64,000 bases of DNA from Muscardinus avellanarius (taxonomy: Eukaryota > Chordata > Mammalia > Rodentia > Gliridae): NCBI GenBank assembly GCA_963383645.1, contig OY726557.1:153507201-153571200 (forward strand). Direction: 5' to 3'. A model generated the notes under the pieces. The model was not told where the DNA came from and ran no database searches. It saw only the letters and a list, made by a program, of their open reading frames with translations. Positions 10,561 to 23,672 of the stretch are shown here, piece by piece (position 1 is the first letter of the stretch; every line of letters starts with the position of its first letter). A program made the position numbers and the translations under genes.

Positions 10561-10924
10561 CTTAGTTTGTCCTAATTAACTTCAAAGTGGGTCTTGTGAG
10601 CTTCAAAGAAATACACCTCCATATTCCATTTTCTCTTCTGATTTCTGGATAAATAATTCACATCTTATTCTCTCATGAAACCCACACCTTCTTGGCCTTC
10701 CTAAGTAAGAACATGGGAGAAGTCAAAACAGAGGGATACTCTTATGCTCCCAACACCTACATGTAACCCGTACACTCTGTCTTGTTTTCACTTATGTGAA
10801 AGGGTCATAAGTATGACAACATGTCCATCTATTGAAGACAAACTTGTCTATGTGTGTATACTGGGTCCTATTCCATTCCATCTTGATTGATTAGGATAAT
10901 TTTTCCAAAATTTTTCTTCTCTTT

Positions 10925-11245
10925 CTTTTTTTATTGGTGCATTATAGTCACACACCTTAACAGAGTTTAAGATGGTAGAGGCATACACGCACACACCACT
11001 CACTTGGCCCTTCCCCAATTCTCCCCTACTACCTCCCCCTCCCTTTTTTCATGTTTGGCTTACTGATTGATATATTTGTGAATGTACATCAGGTACAGTA
11101 AGGCATTTCCTTTTCCTCCCACCACTCCCCTCAGTTAGGTGGCCTTATTGTTTATCTATGGTTTCTCCTTCTTTGTCCAGAGTTCCTCCTATGATCCTCG
11201 CCCTGAATGTGCCCAATCTGGTCTTCTCTTTCTCATTCAGCATCA
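10925..11245 (-). mobile_element. L1 3' UTR fragment
   Basis: T-run then ATTGGTGCATTATAGTCACAC, the antisense L1 3' terminus, followed by the C-rich 3' UTR tract and TTGTTTATCTATGGTTTCTCC. No coding part. Confidence 0.75.
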
Positions 11246-11384
11246 ACTTTCATCCCTGTTATATTGCTCCCATAACTATTCAAAACATCACCTAACATAT
11301 TTGAAAAAGAGATATGAAAAATGAAATAAACATTTTAAAAGTGATGTGAACATCACCATTTCTTCCATCTCTTTTCTTTGGTAG

Positions 11385-11600
11385 GCAGACAATCCTATAT
11401 TTTTATACTGGGAATCGAAACTAGGGACAATCTAACTCTGAGCTACATACTCAGGCCTATTTCATTTTTTTTATTTTGAAACAGGGTCTAAGTTGTAGAA
11501 GGCCTCACTGAGTTGCTAAGGCTAGCCAAAATCTGTGATACTCCTGTCTCAGCCTCCCAAGTACTGGGATTACAGGCATACAACAACACAACTAGTTTAG
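11385..11600 (-). mobile_element. B1-dID SINE, diverged
   Basis: TACTGGGAATCGAAACTAGG ... CAGCCTCCCAAGTACTGGGATTACAGGC; the ID half is more decayed than the B1 half. Confidence 0.85.
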
Positions 11601-11606
11601 CAGCAA

Positions 11607-11802
11607 GATTTTTTTTTTTTTTTTAGCTCTGGTGGTGGAACCCAGGGGCATTCAACCTCCAAGCTATACCTCCTGCCCTATTATTTTTTCTTTATTTTGA
11701 AACAGGGTCTCACTGAGTTGTGGAGAGCTAAGTAGCTGAGGCTGTTGAAGAACAGCCTCCTGAAAGCTGGGATTACAAGTGTGCACCACCACACCCAGCT
11801 AG
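11607..11802 (-). mobile_element. B1-dID SINE with T-run tail
   Basis: Adjacent to the preceding copy, with its own T18 tail and ACACCCAGCT end. The B1 half has a small deletion around the AGCTGAGGCTG region. Confidence 0.85.
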
Positions 11803-11825
11803 CAAGATTTTTAAAAAAGATTTAT

Positions 11826-12029
11826 GTAAGCAGGGCTTGGTGGCACACACTTCTAATCCCAGCGCTTGGTAGGCTGAGACAGGAGGATCGCACAGTTTTG
11901 AAGCCAGATTCAGCTACTTAGGCTCTCAGCAACTTAGTGAGACCCTGTTTCCAAATAAAGTATAAAATATATCTGGGAGTATAGCCAGGAGATAGAAAAG
12001 CCCTTGGGTTCCATCCCCAATCCCCAGTA

Positions 12030-12031
<2 letters not shown>
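11826..12031 (+). mobile_element. B1-dID SINE, opposite orientation
   Basis: Third SINE of a tight cluster, in sense: GCAGGGCTTGGTGGCACACAC to CCCCAGTACCACAC, running directly into a CA repeat. Confidence 0.88.

Positions 12032-12080
<49 letters not shown>
12032..12080. repeat. (CA)n microsatellite on a SINE tail
   Basis: About 24 CA units starting at the CCACAC end of the upstream SINE, so it probably grew from that 3' tail. Confidence 0.95.
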
Positions 12081-12082
<2 letters not shown>

Positions 12083-12654
12083 TTTATGTATAACCAATGT
12101 GTTCAACCTCTTTTCTCCCTTTCTCCCTTGAATCTGTCTCAAACAATCTTGCTTATACCATTTCACAACAATGTGTTTTTTTTCCACAGTAAAAATCACC
12201 AGGCCATTGCTAAATCTAGGGAACAATTTTAACTATATTAGACCTATGAAGAGTGTCTGACTGTTAATCATCCTTTTATCCTTTAAACAGTTTCTTCATG
12301 CTTCCTGGACACCAGAAGCTAATGTCTTTCTTCCTGTCTCATTGGTCATCCTTTATCTCCTTTACTAGTTATTTGACTCCTGAAGTTGTAAACATTGTTG
12401 AACTCTAGGAAATATTTATTTTCAATCTAAATGACCTTTAAAGTGACTTCTTCACAATATTCTTTCTCTCTCAGATAAATCCCACCTGTAGTCTCAGTTC
12501 CCTAGACCTGGATGTCCTTGATATTTCTTTATCTCCCTGTCCTCTTTCTTATTCTTATTTTAAGATAAATGTTTAACTCTTTACTTTCCTTTTCTGGTTC
12601 TGCTTCAGCCCCTTAATGTTTCCTGACCCTTGTCAATGAAAGGTGTCACTTGGT
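12081..12654. other. Unique, pyrimidine-rich sequence
   Basis: CTTTATCTCC and CCTCTTTCTT patches resemble an antisense old LINE 3' end, but not clearly. No exon seen. Confidence 0.35.
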
Positions 12655-13030
12655 AAATCTTTTTATTTTTGGTATAGATGGGATATTATTATTTTGTGCA
12701 TTACAGACTCACATCATAATGTTAATCATGTTGTCAATGACATACATGCACACTGCACTTGATGCTCCAGCCCCGCCGCCCCACTTCTCTCCCTCCCAAT
12801 ACAGAGTACCCAGATTAGTGTTGATATTGTTAGCCAATCACAGATTGGGGAGGGTTATATGTTTTCTCTAATATGTTCAGGATAGGGGATAATTGGGACA
12901 CGAGAGACACTCTAAATATTAGAGGAGAAACCTCAGTGGAGCCAGGGAGGAGATATGAGGGTAGGGGAGGAGGAAGACTGGAGTTCTTTAATGGTCACTT
13001 GGCCAAATCTTACTCAAGAATTTGGAGCCT
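12655..13030 (-). mobile_element. L1 3' end with inverted arm
   Basis: 12655-12832 is an antisense L1 3' terminus (TTGTGCATTACAGACTCACATC). From about 12833 the strand flips: CCAATCACAG, TATGTTTTCTCTAATATG, GGAGAAACCTCAGTGGAGCC, the sense L1 sequence that normally lies just upstream of the 3' UTR (compare 50460-50600 and antisense 62560-62620). This is the arrangement of a twin-primed minus-strand insertion. Confidence 0.7.
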
Positions 13031-13240
13031 GGTTTCACTCAGCATTCAAAGGCTTTCACTTTAACAAAGAAGAGGATCAGTGGGTCCAGGATTTGAAAGA
13101 CGCCAAGTGAAAACAAAATTCGGAGTGACACCTCTTTGATTGGCTCAGGACTAGATCTTTTGTGCAAAAAGATTCCTTTGGTGTCCCTACAGCAATCAAA
13201 AGTCATTTTCTCCCTAACTCCCACCTTTCCAAGTCAGCAT

Positions 13241-13400
13241 TCATTGACATATTTTTTTTATCACTTTTATTGAATTGCTACAGTACATTGGGAACTGAGG
13301 CTATATCAGTAAATAAACCACCAAAGAAGGGAGTGAGGTTTGTCTTCAGAAGACTTAAAGTCTGGGACTATAGGTAGATTATAACATTAAAATAAAAGCA
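13241..13400 (+). mobile_element. L2 fragment
   Basis: TTGAATTGCTACAGTACATTGGGAACTGAGGCTATATCAGTAAATAAACCACC is a decayed version of the L2 landmark (GGCACTGGGGATACAGCAGTGAACAAAACA type), followed by a weak match to the downstream segment (13241-13400). Confidence 0.55.
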
Positions 13401-13719
13401 AAATACAAGCAAAATTATTCTATATTCTGAATCTCATTATGATGCTTAATCACAGTGCACCAATAGAGATATAAGCATCTCTAAACACATAAAACTAAAA
13501 GTATGGTTCAAATAATAAAGAAAAACAAAAAAATAAAGTGACTTGAGAAGAAACTTGTTAACAACTTGTTTTTATTTTTGGCTTTAGGGCAGACATCTTC
13601 CTTCTATACCCTGGTCACTCAGTTTATTGATTAAGATTTGTGGGTAAGCACGGCTCTGCCAGATGTATTTACAGTAAAGGCATATTTCCAAGACAGGGGG
13701 AATGAATTTAAGTATAGAG

Positions 13720-13915
13720 TCAACCTCATAGTAGCTCTGTGCCTTTGAACAATATATGACTAACTTTATATCTCAGTTTTCTTGTTTTGAGAACAAAGCT
13801 AACAATAGGTTCTTTCTCACAGATTTTTAGGAGGATGACATGAAATGAAACAACTGGAATCGTGCCTGATTCACAGTAAGAACCTAACAAATGATAGCTT
13901 TATTTTTATTATCTG
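13720..13915 (+). mobile_element. MIR SINE
   Basis: Reads as a worn MIR: CTGTGCCTTTGAACAA (for GTGACCTTGGGCAA), CTCAGTTTTCTTG, CGTGCCTGATTCACAGTAAG, and a terminal TTTATTTTTATTATC. Confidence 0.7.
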
Positions 13916-14083
13916 CAGTTTCATTCTTACCCTGTACCACTTTCTGGTGGTTATAATCAAATACTAAGCTTAATCTCTTTCAGCTGTGATTGGCTCACAA
14001 AGTATATATACATATGTATATATATAATAAATATTCAATATGTATTTATATATTTAAAATATATTTATGCATATTAAAGTATA

Positions 14084-14107
14084 CACACATACACACCACA
14101 CACACAC

Positions 14108-14170
<63 letters not shown>
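14084..14170. repeat. (CA)n/(TA)n microsatellite
   Basis: CA-rich start (14084-14110), then an almost pure TA tract to 14168. It lies after a longer degenerate TATA-rich region from about 14000 that can form alternating purine-pyrimidine DNA. Confidence 0.95.
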
Positions 14171-14171
<1 letters not shown>

Positions 14172-14215
14172 TGAGTAGGTAAAAGAGTGGTTAATGGATG
14201 GAAAGGGAATGGTAA

Positions 14216-14412
14216 GCTAAGTGTAGAAGTGCATGCCCATAATCCTCATACTTGGGAGACTGAGAACTGAGTATCACAGGTTTAAGGCTAGCCCCAGTAA
14301 CTTAGTGAGATTCTGTTTTTAAATTTCAAAATAAAAACTTATAAAGGGCTGGAGGTATAGTGTGGAGGTAGAATAACCTTGCATTCAAGAGAGAATAAAA
14401 AGAATAAAAAGA
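14216..14412 (+). mobile_element. B1-dID SINE, strongly diverged
   Basis: CTAAGTGTAGAAGTGCATGC, TACTTGGGAGACTGAG and GGGCTGGAGGTATAGTGTGG are recognisable. The ID B-box region has decayed (CCTTGCATTCAAG). Confidence 0.75.
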
Positions 14413-16455
14413 AATGGTGACATTTGTATTTCCTAAGAGGTATTTCCAATAATTCTCAGACAAAACTTTGGCCACTGATAGAAACAGAAAATGTAAAACC
14501 TATACATTGTTGTAATCCTATTGGTTCAGACATTATTCACTCATCTCTTCTCTGTTTTCCTGATCAGGTTTTGGAAAGAAGAATCAAGTCACTCATAATT
14601 TATTTTCAGGAAAAAAAACTTCTGTCAGCTGCTCAATCTTTTAATGAATATCTAGGCTGAATATTGTCAGCAGAATCTAGTTATATGTTACTCATTTCTT
14701 CCTCTATTTTCTCACTTTATATAGATCAGACCTTAGGGAATGTGCCTTACAGTTATTTCTAAAGTGGCCCAGAGATTTTGTGATAAAACTCAATTAACCT
14801 GGTGCTCTCACACCATGAAATTCCAGCTGGAAGATGGGTAGGAGTAAATATTAATGCCTTCATTAAGTATTTTCTAATATAATGACCCTGGGACCACTGA
14901 ACTTATATTATTTAATAAAATCATAGTCTACTAAGTCAGAATAACATTGCACTACTTGCAGTCTGGAAACTAATACCACTATTTTTCATTACTTAAAAGG
15001 TCATTCTTCAGATAATAACATTTCCAACAGATGTAAATAATATTAATAAAAGAATGGATCAGAATATGTAGAACTCGAGTTCCTTACAGCAATGTTTAGT
15101 AATAAAATAAAATAAAATATCTGTATGATAAATGATATATTTTAAAATATTTAATCTCTTACCATATTCTAAATACTTATAAATTTTTGTTTACCAGTTA
15201 AACTTGAGAATTATATTTATTTCTTGTGAAATCTGTATTTACAGAAAACTTTAAAGCTCTTAAGATATTGATGACACAACTAGAATATGGCTACCATGTT
15301 ATATTTTAATTTTTCTGATAAATTCTCATGCAATACAATAGATATTTATAGTTGCAAAAGAGCAAGGGATACCAAAAACTCACAAAATGATGAATTTGTT
15401 GTATAAATTCACTATTCTCTATAATTCTGGTTGTATTTTAAATAAAAAGCAAATGGTAACACCAAATGATATGTAGTACTCCTAAAAAAATTAATGATTA
15501 ATAACTGACATATAGGTCAAGAGAGCCCAGGGTGGCACCATATACTGGTGACATAGTGTACAGAAAAAGCAGAAGTCATACAATCTCCAAGGCTGCACTG
15601 TGACTTAATTTGGCATCAAAGTCAGCATAAAGAAACTCGATACCTGACCTTTTCCAGGGTAATTGCTAAGGCTGTCCTCACTTTGATGAGAATTAATGTT
15701 AACTGTGCAACTTTAACCTGCTACTGTTTTATGAAGCTTGCAAGGATGGATATAACACCTCAGTGAAGCCACTCGTGTGAAGCATATTTAGAAATGGTCA
15801 GTAATTTATAAATAATGTGCATTATTTCAATTTGGCTTCTGCATCTATAGCAGAGGAGAGTTTGAAATAGCCCAAATCAGAAGTACTTTATGTCTGTCTT
15901 ATCTCAGCATTTTCTTTTAGAAATATATTATGTGCAAACTTTACAGCATTTTAGCTGCAGGAGCAAGAAAGTATATGCAGAGGATGAAATTCACCATCTT
16001 TAAAGCACCAAAGTCAGGCATCTAAACTAAATTGTAAAAGTTCTAACACAGAAGGAAAAAAATTAACAGCACTGCATTTCTAGTGTTCTTCAGAAAATAT
16101 TGAAAAATAGATCTAATTTCAGGGTAAAAGAAACATGACTGTAAACTATTCCTATTCTTTATATGAGCACATACTCTTTATTTTTGAACTTTACCTCCCT
16201 TTCTAAATAGTAACAAGTTAGTGGTATGTCCAGAGATATAATGAAATCCTGCACATTTAACTGGATATTGGGCACTTTTATATGGAAGGAAAAGACTTTT
16301 ATAGTTTTTTTGTTTGGTGTAATCTTTATACTTGCTATTTTTTGGGAAAAAAGTACTTCTTATAAGTTTTCCAATTTATTGAAATATAAGATTACAAAAT
16401 CATTTCTAATGATCCTCTATTTCTGTACTGTCTATAGTAATGTCTCCATTTTCTA
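14413..16455. other. Repeat-poor unique sequence
   Basis: Two kilobases without a recognisable SINE or LINE. 15500-16100 is less AT-skewed than its surroundings (for instance GCTTCTGCATCTATAGCAGAG) and could hold a conserved non-coding element. No exon with splice sites was found. Confidence 0.45.
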
Positions 16456-16919
<464 letters not shown>

Positions 16920-19765
16920 CATGAATTAAAAAATCTTGACTCATTCTATGAATCTAATATCACCTTGATATAAAAATGAATAATGGCCTTAATAAGTGAA
17001 AATTACAAAACAATATACTTTAAAAAAGATGTACTGTTTATTAGTGTGCAAATAGTTGTTGACATTCTTAATGAATGTAGATTTGAATGTAGATTAAAAA
17101 TTCTTAATAAAATATTAGCAGTTTACATTTAAAATTACATCAGAATGATTATTCACCATGACCAAGTTGATTTAATTCCAGACATATAAGGCTGGTTTCA
17201 GTATTTGCAAGTCAATAAATATAATTCATCACATAAACAGAACTAAGGACAAAAATCATGTGATTATCTCAATAGATGCAGAAAAAGCATTTGACAAAAC
17301 TTGTTTCTTAAAACCCTGAAGAAATTAAGGGTAGAAATAACTTAGCCCCAAACCATAAAGTACAAAAATGATAAAGCCAAAGCCCACATTATACTGAAAT
17401 GGGAAGAACTGAAATAATTCTCTTTAAGATAAAAACAAGGAAGCCCAGTATCACCACTCCTGCTAAAAACATTTCTGAAATAGTAGGCAGAACAATTATT
17501 CAAGAAAAAGAAATTAAAGAGACACAAACATGAAAAGAAGTGAAATTATCTCTGGTTGCAGATGGCATAATCCTACACTTAGAAGACTGAAGAAACTCAA
17601 CCAGAAAACTTACAGAACTGATACACAAATTTATCAAAGTATCTGATTACAAAGATAATTTACAAGCTGTGGATAGTGGTACTCACTTGTAATCCAAGTA
17701 CTTGGGAGGTGGGGGGTAAGGGAGATCACAGGTTCACATCCATCCTCAGCAATTCAATGAATCCCTAAATAGTTTATCAAGACTCTGATTACAAAAATAA
17801 AATAAATAAATAAAATAGGGTCGCTGGGTATAGCTCAGAGGTAGAATGCCCCTGGGTTCAATCCCTAGGACCACAAAAATATCAACTTACAAAAGTCACT
17901 TGTGTTTCTATATGCCAGCCACAAATCCACTGAGTAAGAAATCTGGAAAGCATTTCTATTTACAATAGCCTCAAAAAAGTACTTAGGAATAAATCTAAAT
18001 AAGGAGGTAAAAGATATCTACAATGAAATTGTAGGACACTCAAGAAGGAAATTGAAGAAATGAGAAGACAGAAAGACCTTCTGTGTTCCTGGATAGGCAG
18101 AATAAATATTGTCAAAATGGTCAACTACCAAAAGGGATATACAGACTTGATGCAATTCCTATCAAAATATCAATGGTATCTTCCTGGATGTAGAAAAAAA
18201 TAATCTTAAAATGGATATGGAAAAACAAAAGACCCAGAAAACAAAAGTAATTCTGAGCAGTAATAATTATACATGTGGCCTCTCAGTACATGATTTCAAA
18301 TTATACTTCAAGAATATAGTAATTAAAACAGCATGGTAATGACATGATAATAGATGCATTGACCAATGGTATAGAAAATATATAGAGGCAAAACTTTATG
18401 CTTAATTTTTGGCAATGGGGCCAACTACATACACTAGAGAAAAAGGCTTTTCAACAAATGGTGCTGAAAAAACTGGATATCTCTATGTAGAAGAATTAAA
18501 TTAGACTTCTATCTTTCACTCTGAAGATAAGCCAACTCAAAGTCGATCAAATAACAAAAAATTAGACCATCAACTTTGTAATTACCGGAAAAAAGCATAA
18601 GACCAATTCTATAACATGCGGCCACTGGTAATACTTCCTCAGTATGAACCCAAACCTCAGGAAACAAAAGCAAGAACCAATGAATGGGATAAAATCAAAT
18701 TAAAAAAAACAAAAAAATTTTGTGCAGCAAAAGAAACAAGAGTCTGGAGGAAAAACCTACAGAATAGTGAAAATATTTTTCAGCTACTCACCTAATAGAA
18801 TAAAATTTAGAACATATAAAGAACTCACTTAACACCAAAAATAATTCAATCACAATGGGAAATTGAACTGAATAGACATTTTCCAAAAGAAGAAATTCAA
18901 ATAGGCAACAAGCATATGAATAAATGTTCAGTATCATTTTGATTAGAAAATTAAAATGAAAATTACACTGAGATCCCATCTAGCTTTAGTTAGAATAATA
19001 ATCAAGAATAGGAACAATAATAAATGCTGTTAAGGATGTGGGTAAATAGGGACTCATATATACTGTAGGTGGGAGTGTAAATCAGTACAACTCTGGAGAT
19101 TAATATGAAGGTTCCTCAAAAAATTAGGAATGGGACCATCGTAACACCTAGCCATACCACTTCTTGGTGCCTTCCCCAAACAACAGATGTTAGAATACTA
19201 CAGTGGTACATGTATACCCCAGGCTGATAGCAACAGCAACTTATAATATAGCTAAACAATGAAACCAACCTAGGCATCTATGGACAGATAAGTGGATAAA
19301 TGAATAAATAAAATGTAGTATACAATGGAATTTTATTCATCCACAAAAAGAGAAAAAATTATGTCATTTGCAGTAAAACAGATGAGCTAGAGTGTTTGTG
19401 CTAAGTGAGATCTGCCATTTTCAGAAAGTCAAGGGTCATATGCTTTTTCATATGTGGAAGCTTGGATAAGAATAGGGGAAAAAAGGTCTTCAGCAAAATG
19501 AAGAGAGCCCAGCAGAATAGTGGAAGGGATTGAAGAGGGAGATGAGGAAAGGATAAATGAGGCTTAAGGAAGGGAACAGCTTAAATAACATTTTATTAGT
19601 ATGTGAAGGTCTCAGTACTAATATCACTAACATGTATGAGGAAGGAGGAAGGGAAATCAGTTTAGATTAATTAGAGAAATATACCAAGTTATGTGTGTAA
19701 GTATGATTTTATCTCTTTGAATCTTACTGTGAAATATAATTAAAATGTACCAATAAAAGTATAAA
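16920..19765 (+). mobile_element. L1 ORF2 3' half and 3' UTR (sense arm)
   Basis: Sense L1 beginning near the reverse transcriptase core: TTCACCATGACCAAGTTGAT, CATGTGATTATCTCAATAGATGCAGAAAAAGC (the region encoding the IxxDAEKAF motif), through GGATATGGAAAAACAAAAG, AGACCAATGAATGGGATAAAATC-like sequence, to an end TACCAATAAAAGTATAAAA. Many stops and indels. A SINE (17666-17883) splits it. With 16456-16919 it is one 5'-inverted insertion of about 3.3 kb, the longest ORF2 relic in the window. No intact reading frame remains. Confidence 0.85.
17666..17883 (+). mobile_element. B1-dID SINE inside L1
   Basis: GCTGTGGATAGTGGTACTCAC to CAATCCCTAGGACCACAAAAATATC, flanked by AATTTACAA (17657-17665) and AACTTACAA (17884-17892), a 9-bp duplication with one mismatch. 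Younger than the host L1. Confidence 0.85.
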
Positions 19766-19975
19766 ATTCTATAGTATTTATAAGATAGCTCTTTAAATCA
19801 CCAAAAGCATAATGTAAGATTGCATTAAAGTGATATTTCCTTCAGAACATGATTATGAATCACTGAGGAAATTATTAAGGGCAGGAAGTATTTGTGAAGT
19901 ATAACCCAAGTTAGTGATTAAGGAATCCCCCCTTGTTTTGGATAATTAAAGGTTTCAGTGAAGTTTTGACTCCAT

Positions 19976-20020
19976 ATATTATATTATATTATATTATATT
20001 ATATTATATTATATTATATC
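19976..20020. repeat. (TATAT)n pentanucleotide repeat
   Basis: About eight units of ATATT in register, free-standing in unique sequence. Confidence 0.95.
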
Positions 20021-20632
20021 TTCCTGTTCTGTAAGTGTTTATGATAGATAGATCAGACAACATTTATGAACAAATTTAAGAACAGCTTACATATTTTACC
20101 AATAGATTCTATAACAAACAATAAACAAAATGTGTTTCCCTGCTATTTTAGAAACTATTCTATTGGTAAATCATGCTTTCATTAAATGAGTTTTATAAGA
20201 GATAAGCATAGGTATTTCATTGATTTTCCCTATGGTGCAATATAAATCCTATATAAAATCTATGTAGGCACTCTCAGTCAATTGTAGATTTAGGAACACA
20301 GTTCAAAATGACTAATTGTTGAAATTCTATACAATTAAGATAATCATGACATTGGGCATGTATGCACATAATACAAGACAATATTAATTATTCAACATGC
20401 TTAAATTGATTATCATTTATCATACACTGAAACATAATCTAAAACTCAAAAAGGAGCAAGATATGAATTTTTGCATTTAGTGAGTTCTTGAAAAGCAAGA
20501 GTAGAAAAATACAAACTGCAAATAAATCACATTGTAATCATGGAATATGGATATGATTCAAAGCTACTCATAAAATTGAGGTGGGTTTTAGAGAAAAAAG
20601 TTTAGTTGTTTTCTGTTCAAGAATGTATGGAA
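20021..20632. other. Unique AT-rich sequence
   Basis: No repeat family or coding potential seen. Confidence 0.5.
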
Positions 20633-20817
20633 AGCCAGGTGTGAGAAAACCTGTTATCCCAGTACTTGTGAAACTGAGACAGGAAGATTGCAGGTTTGAG
20701 TACAGCCTCAGCATGTAGTGAGATTTTCATGAACCTAGTGAGACTCTGCTAACAAATAAGAAATAAAATCTTTTGGGGTATAGCTCAAAGGTAGAATGCC
20801 TCTGAGTTCAATCTTCA
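20633..20817 (+). mobile_element. B1-dID SINE
   Basis: AGCCAGGTGTGAGAAAACCTG through TTTGGGGTATAGCTCAAAGG and GAGTTCAATCTTCAGCC, then a compound microsatellite replaces the A-rich tail. Confidence 0.85.
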
Positions 20818-20818
20818 G

Positions 20819-20902
<84 letters not shown>
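20818..20902. repeat. (TC)n(AC)n compound microsatellite on a SINE tail
   Basis: About 26 TC units then about 15 AC units, starting where the upstream SINE tail should be. Confidence 0.95.
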
Positions 20903-20906
<4 letters not shown>

Positions 20907-22497
20907 TGTATATAAATTAATTTTATTTTTACATTTTGTAGAAGCCACAGAGAATTGAGAGAATATGAAGTAATTGCTCAGCAGAAATTACTAAAATTAC
21001 TAAAAAATTCCGCCTTTAACACTTGGGTAGGTGCATTGGCTCCTGAGTCTTGTGGCTGCTCTAAGCAACAGTATTTCTTTCTATTTTACCATTAAAGATA
21101 ATCTTATGCTTGTCATCTTTAGCTGCTTGCTACTGTTTTTCCAGTGATCACAATCTCCCTGGGATGTATATGCCACAAGTCACAACTTTAAAAGGAAGTG
21201 TGAAATAGGTGTGTAATGGGATTACTGTTCAAAAAAACTTGTGTGAGGGCATTTCAAGGGATAGAATTGATACCAACCAAAGAGTGCTTGGCAGGAGAGA
21301 TGGCACTTGACTTATGCTCTGGTCCTTCACAAATATAAATATGCATACTGGAAATATGTTTATGGCTTTTATTTTGCTACTGCACATATGAAATGGTTGC
21401 CAAGAACTCCATCCTTACAAGGGGAGTTTGCTATTGAAGTCCTCAAATGACCTCATTAAAAGGCAATTTCTCTTCAAAGGCAGTCCCACAGCTTTGCCCC
21501 CTAGGAACTCAAGGCTAGTGAGGCACATACCAGAGTAAATAAGAAATTGTACAAGTGACAGCAATTTCTTAAAAAAAAATCAAAAGAAAAATTTCCCAAC
21601 ATTTTAGTTCTGTTTGATGAGTACTCATGTAACAAGTGAATACCTACAAAGTCATTGAAATTGACTTGTCCTCTGTGTTGTGGTGCTCTTAACTAAATTG
21701 ATGGTACATTTGACCCACTTAGTTAGTGAAATTTAAATGAAGACATCAAGCAGGATTTATCAGCCTGAGTTAGTATGTTACTTTCACCACCAGTGCCTAT
21801 ATATTGGCCCTATCCATGGCACTTACATTATCTAATCAAACCGTATTTCCAGAAGCAAAGCCTCTAAGTTGGAACTACTCTACTATTTGTCAATGACATT
21901 TATTTATATATAAAACACTCTACTACCCAAATCTCAAGACCTAAGCATGAATCAAATTTCAAAAGAATAAGATACCCTTCTGATACTGTGAGTGTGTTCA
22001 GCTCAGCTGCCATCTTTTTTCCTTTCATTATTTCTTTCTGGGTCACAGTGACCTATATTTTAGGAAGTAAATTGTGAGGTCAGAACCCAAAGAAAAGGTG
22101 GTATCTGAAATTTCTCTTCAATTTTAATCTTAACCTCTGTTTATGATAGAAAAATTATATATATATTCACTGTAAAATCAAAATTATCTCTGATCTGGCT
22201 ATCCAGAAGTAGCACACTTTGCCAAAATAAACAAATTCTGACATGTCTTTATTTGATTTATACATAGACATACCAACAGAAACATAGGCAGATTTTGTTT
22301 TTGTTGTTTTGCTTGAATAAAACTAAGATTTAGTTTATACACTTGATCTTTCAATTTTTATATAATATTATATTTGGATCACTGGGTTTATTTAAATGGT
22401 ACTTCAGAAGAATTTCATTAATTACATATTATTTCTATTATGTGTTTTATTATAACTTAATCATATGAAGGCGATTAGACAAATTTAAGTGTAATAA
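20903..22497. other. Repeat-poor unique sequence
   Basis: No SINE, LINE or exon recognised over 1.6 kb. An earlier stretch around 21000-21550 is relatively GC-balanced. Confidence 0.45.
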
Positions 22498-22625
22498 GCC
22501 AGGCATAGTGGGGCACACCTGTAATCTTTTTGATTGAGAAGCTGAGACTGGAGGATCATAGGTTCAAGGAGAGCCTCAGCAACTTAAAGATACCCTTTAT
22601 CAAAGTAAAAAGTAAAAGTCTGAAG
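22498..22625 (+). mobile_element. B1-dID SINE, left half (host of a nest)
   Basis: AGCCAGGCATAGTGGGGCACACCTGTAATC through the A-rich linker ending AAAAGTC. Its ID half reappears at 23125-23175 after two younger SINEs. Confidence 0.8.
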
Positions 22626-22823
22626 CTGGGCTTGTTGGAGCACACTTGTAATCCCAGCATTTGGGAAGCTGAGACAGGAAGATCGCAGTTCGAGGACAGC
22701 CGCAGTTACTTAGTGAGGCCCTTTGCAGCTCAGTGAGACCCTGTTTCAAAATAAAGAATAAAAATAGGGCTGAGGGTGTAGCTTGGAGGTAGAATGTCCC
22801 TGGGTTCTATCCCAAGTACCACA

Positions 22824-22854
<31 letters not shown>

Positions 22855-22857
22855 ATA
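22626..22857 (+). mobile_element. B1-dID SINE, first nested copy
   Basis: GCTGGGCTTGTTGGAGCACAC to CCCAAGTACCACATAAATAAATA, with an (AAAT)n tail of about eight units. Confidence 0.88.
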
Positions 22858-23120
22858 GCCAGGTGTGGTGGTACACGCTTATAATCCCAGAATTTGGGAA
22901 GCTGAGACTGGAGGATTGTGGTTTGTGGACGGCCTCAGCTACTTAGTGAGGCCCTCCACGACTTAGTGAGACCCTTTCTCAAAAATAAAGAATAATGAGG
23001 AAAAAGGGCAGTGGGTGTACATCGGAGGTCGAATGCCCCTGGGTTCCATCCCTAGACCCACAAATAAATAAGTAAGTAAGTAAATAAATAAATAAATAAA
23101 TAAATAAAATAAAAATTTTA
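22858..23120 (+). mobile_element. B1-dID SINE, second nested copy
   Basis: AGCCAGGTGTGGTGGTACACG to CCATCCCTAGACCCACAAATAAATAAG with a long (AAAT/AAGT)n tail (23060-23108). It begins directly in the tail of the preceding copy. Confidence 0.88.
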
Positions 23121-23185
23121 AAAAGTCGGGTATAGCACAGAGGTAGAATGCTCCTGGGCTCAATCTCTACTAACACATACACACA
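23121..23185 (+). mobile_element. ID half of the interrupted SINE
   Basis: AAAAAGTC then GGGTATAGCACAGAGGTAG and GGGCTCAATCTCTAC. The AAAAGTC here repeats the linker end near 22620, consistent with a short target duplication around the nested pair. Confidence 0.7.
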
Positions 23186-23447
23186 AAAATTTACATGTAA
23201 TACATGATATTTGAACATATCTGTATAGATTTGTCTTTGTGACTATTAATTTTCATATCCAAATATCATGAAAGTAAGGTTTCCAGTACTTGTTAGCATT
23301 ATAGTCTAGGAATTTTGACTTACTTATACTCCTGATAGCTTTATAAGAAAATGTTTTAATTTTTTTAACATATTTTACTTTGCATTTCATTTTGTTCGAT
23401 GATTTCTAGAGCAAATTATAATTGTTTCTATTCTTTTTTCTTTTATT

Positions 23448-23672
23448 TTTTATTGGTACATTGTAATCATACATCTTAATGAAGTATCAGATAGTAGAAG
23501 CATCTATGCACACATCACTCATTTAGCTGCCATCTCCCAATTACCACCCCATTGCCTCCCCATGCCTGCCTTATCATGTTTGGCTTAATGATTAACTTTG
23601 ATATGTTTGTGACTGTATATCATGTATATTAGGGAAATTCCTTCTTCCTCCTTTCTATCCTCCTCAGATAAA
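23448..23672 (-). mobile_element. L1 3' UTR fragment
   Basis: TTTTTTATTGGTACATTGTAATCATAC at the 3' terminus, then the C-rich tract and CTTATCATGTTTGGCTTAATG. No ORF2 sequence attached. Confidence 0.75.

Noticed and set aside
22800..23120. Regularly spaced repeats resembling a CRISPR-like array
   Set aside because: They are tails and halves of nested SINEs in a mammalian genome; no spacers.
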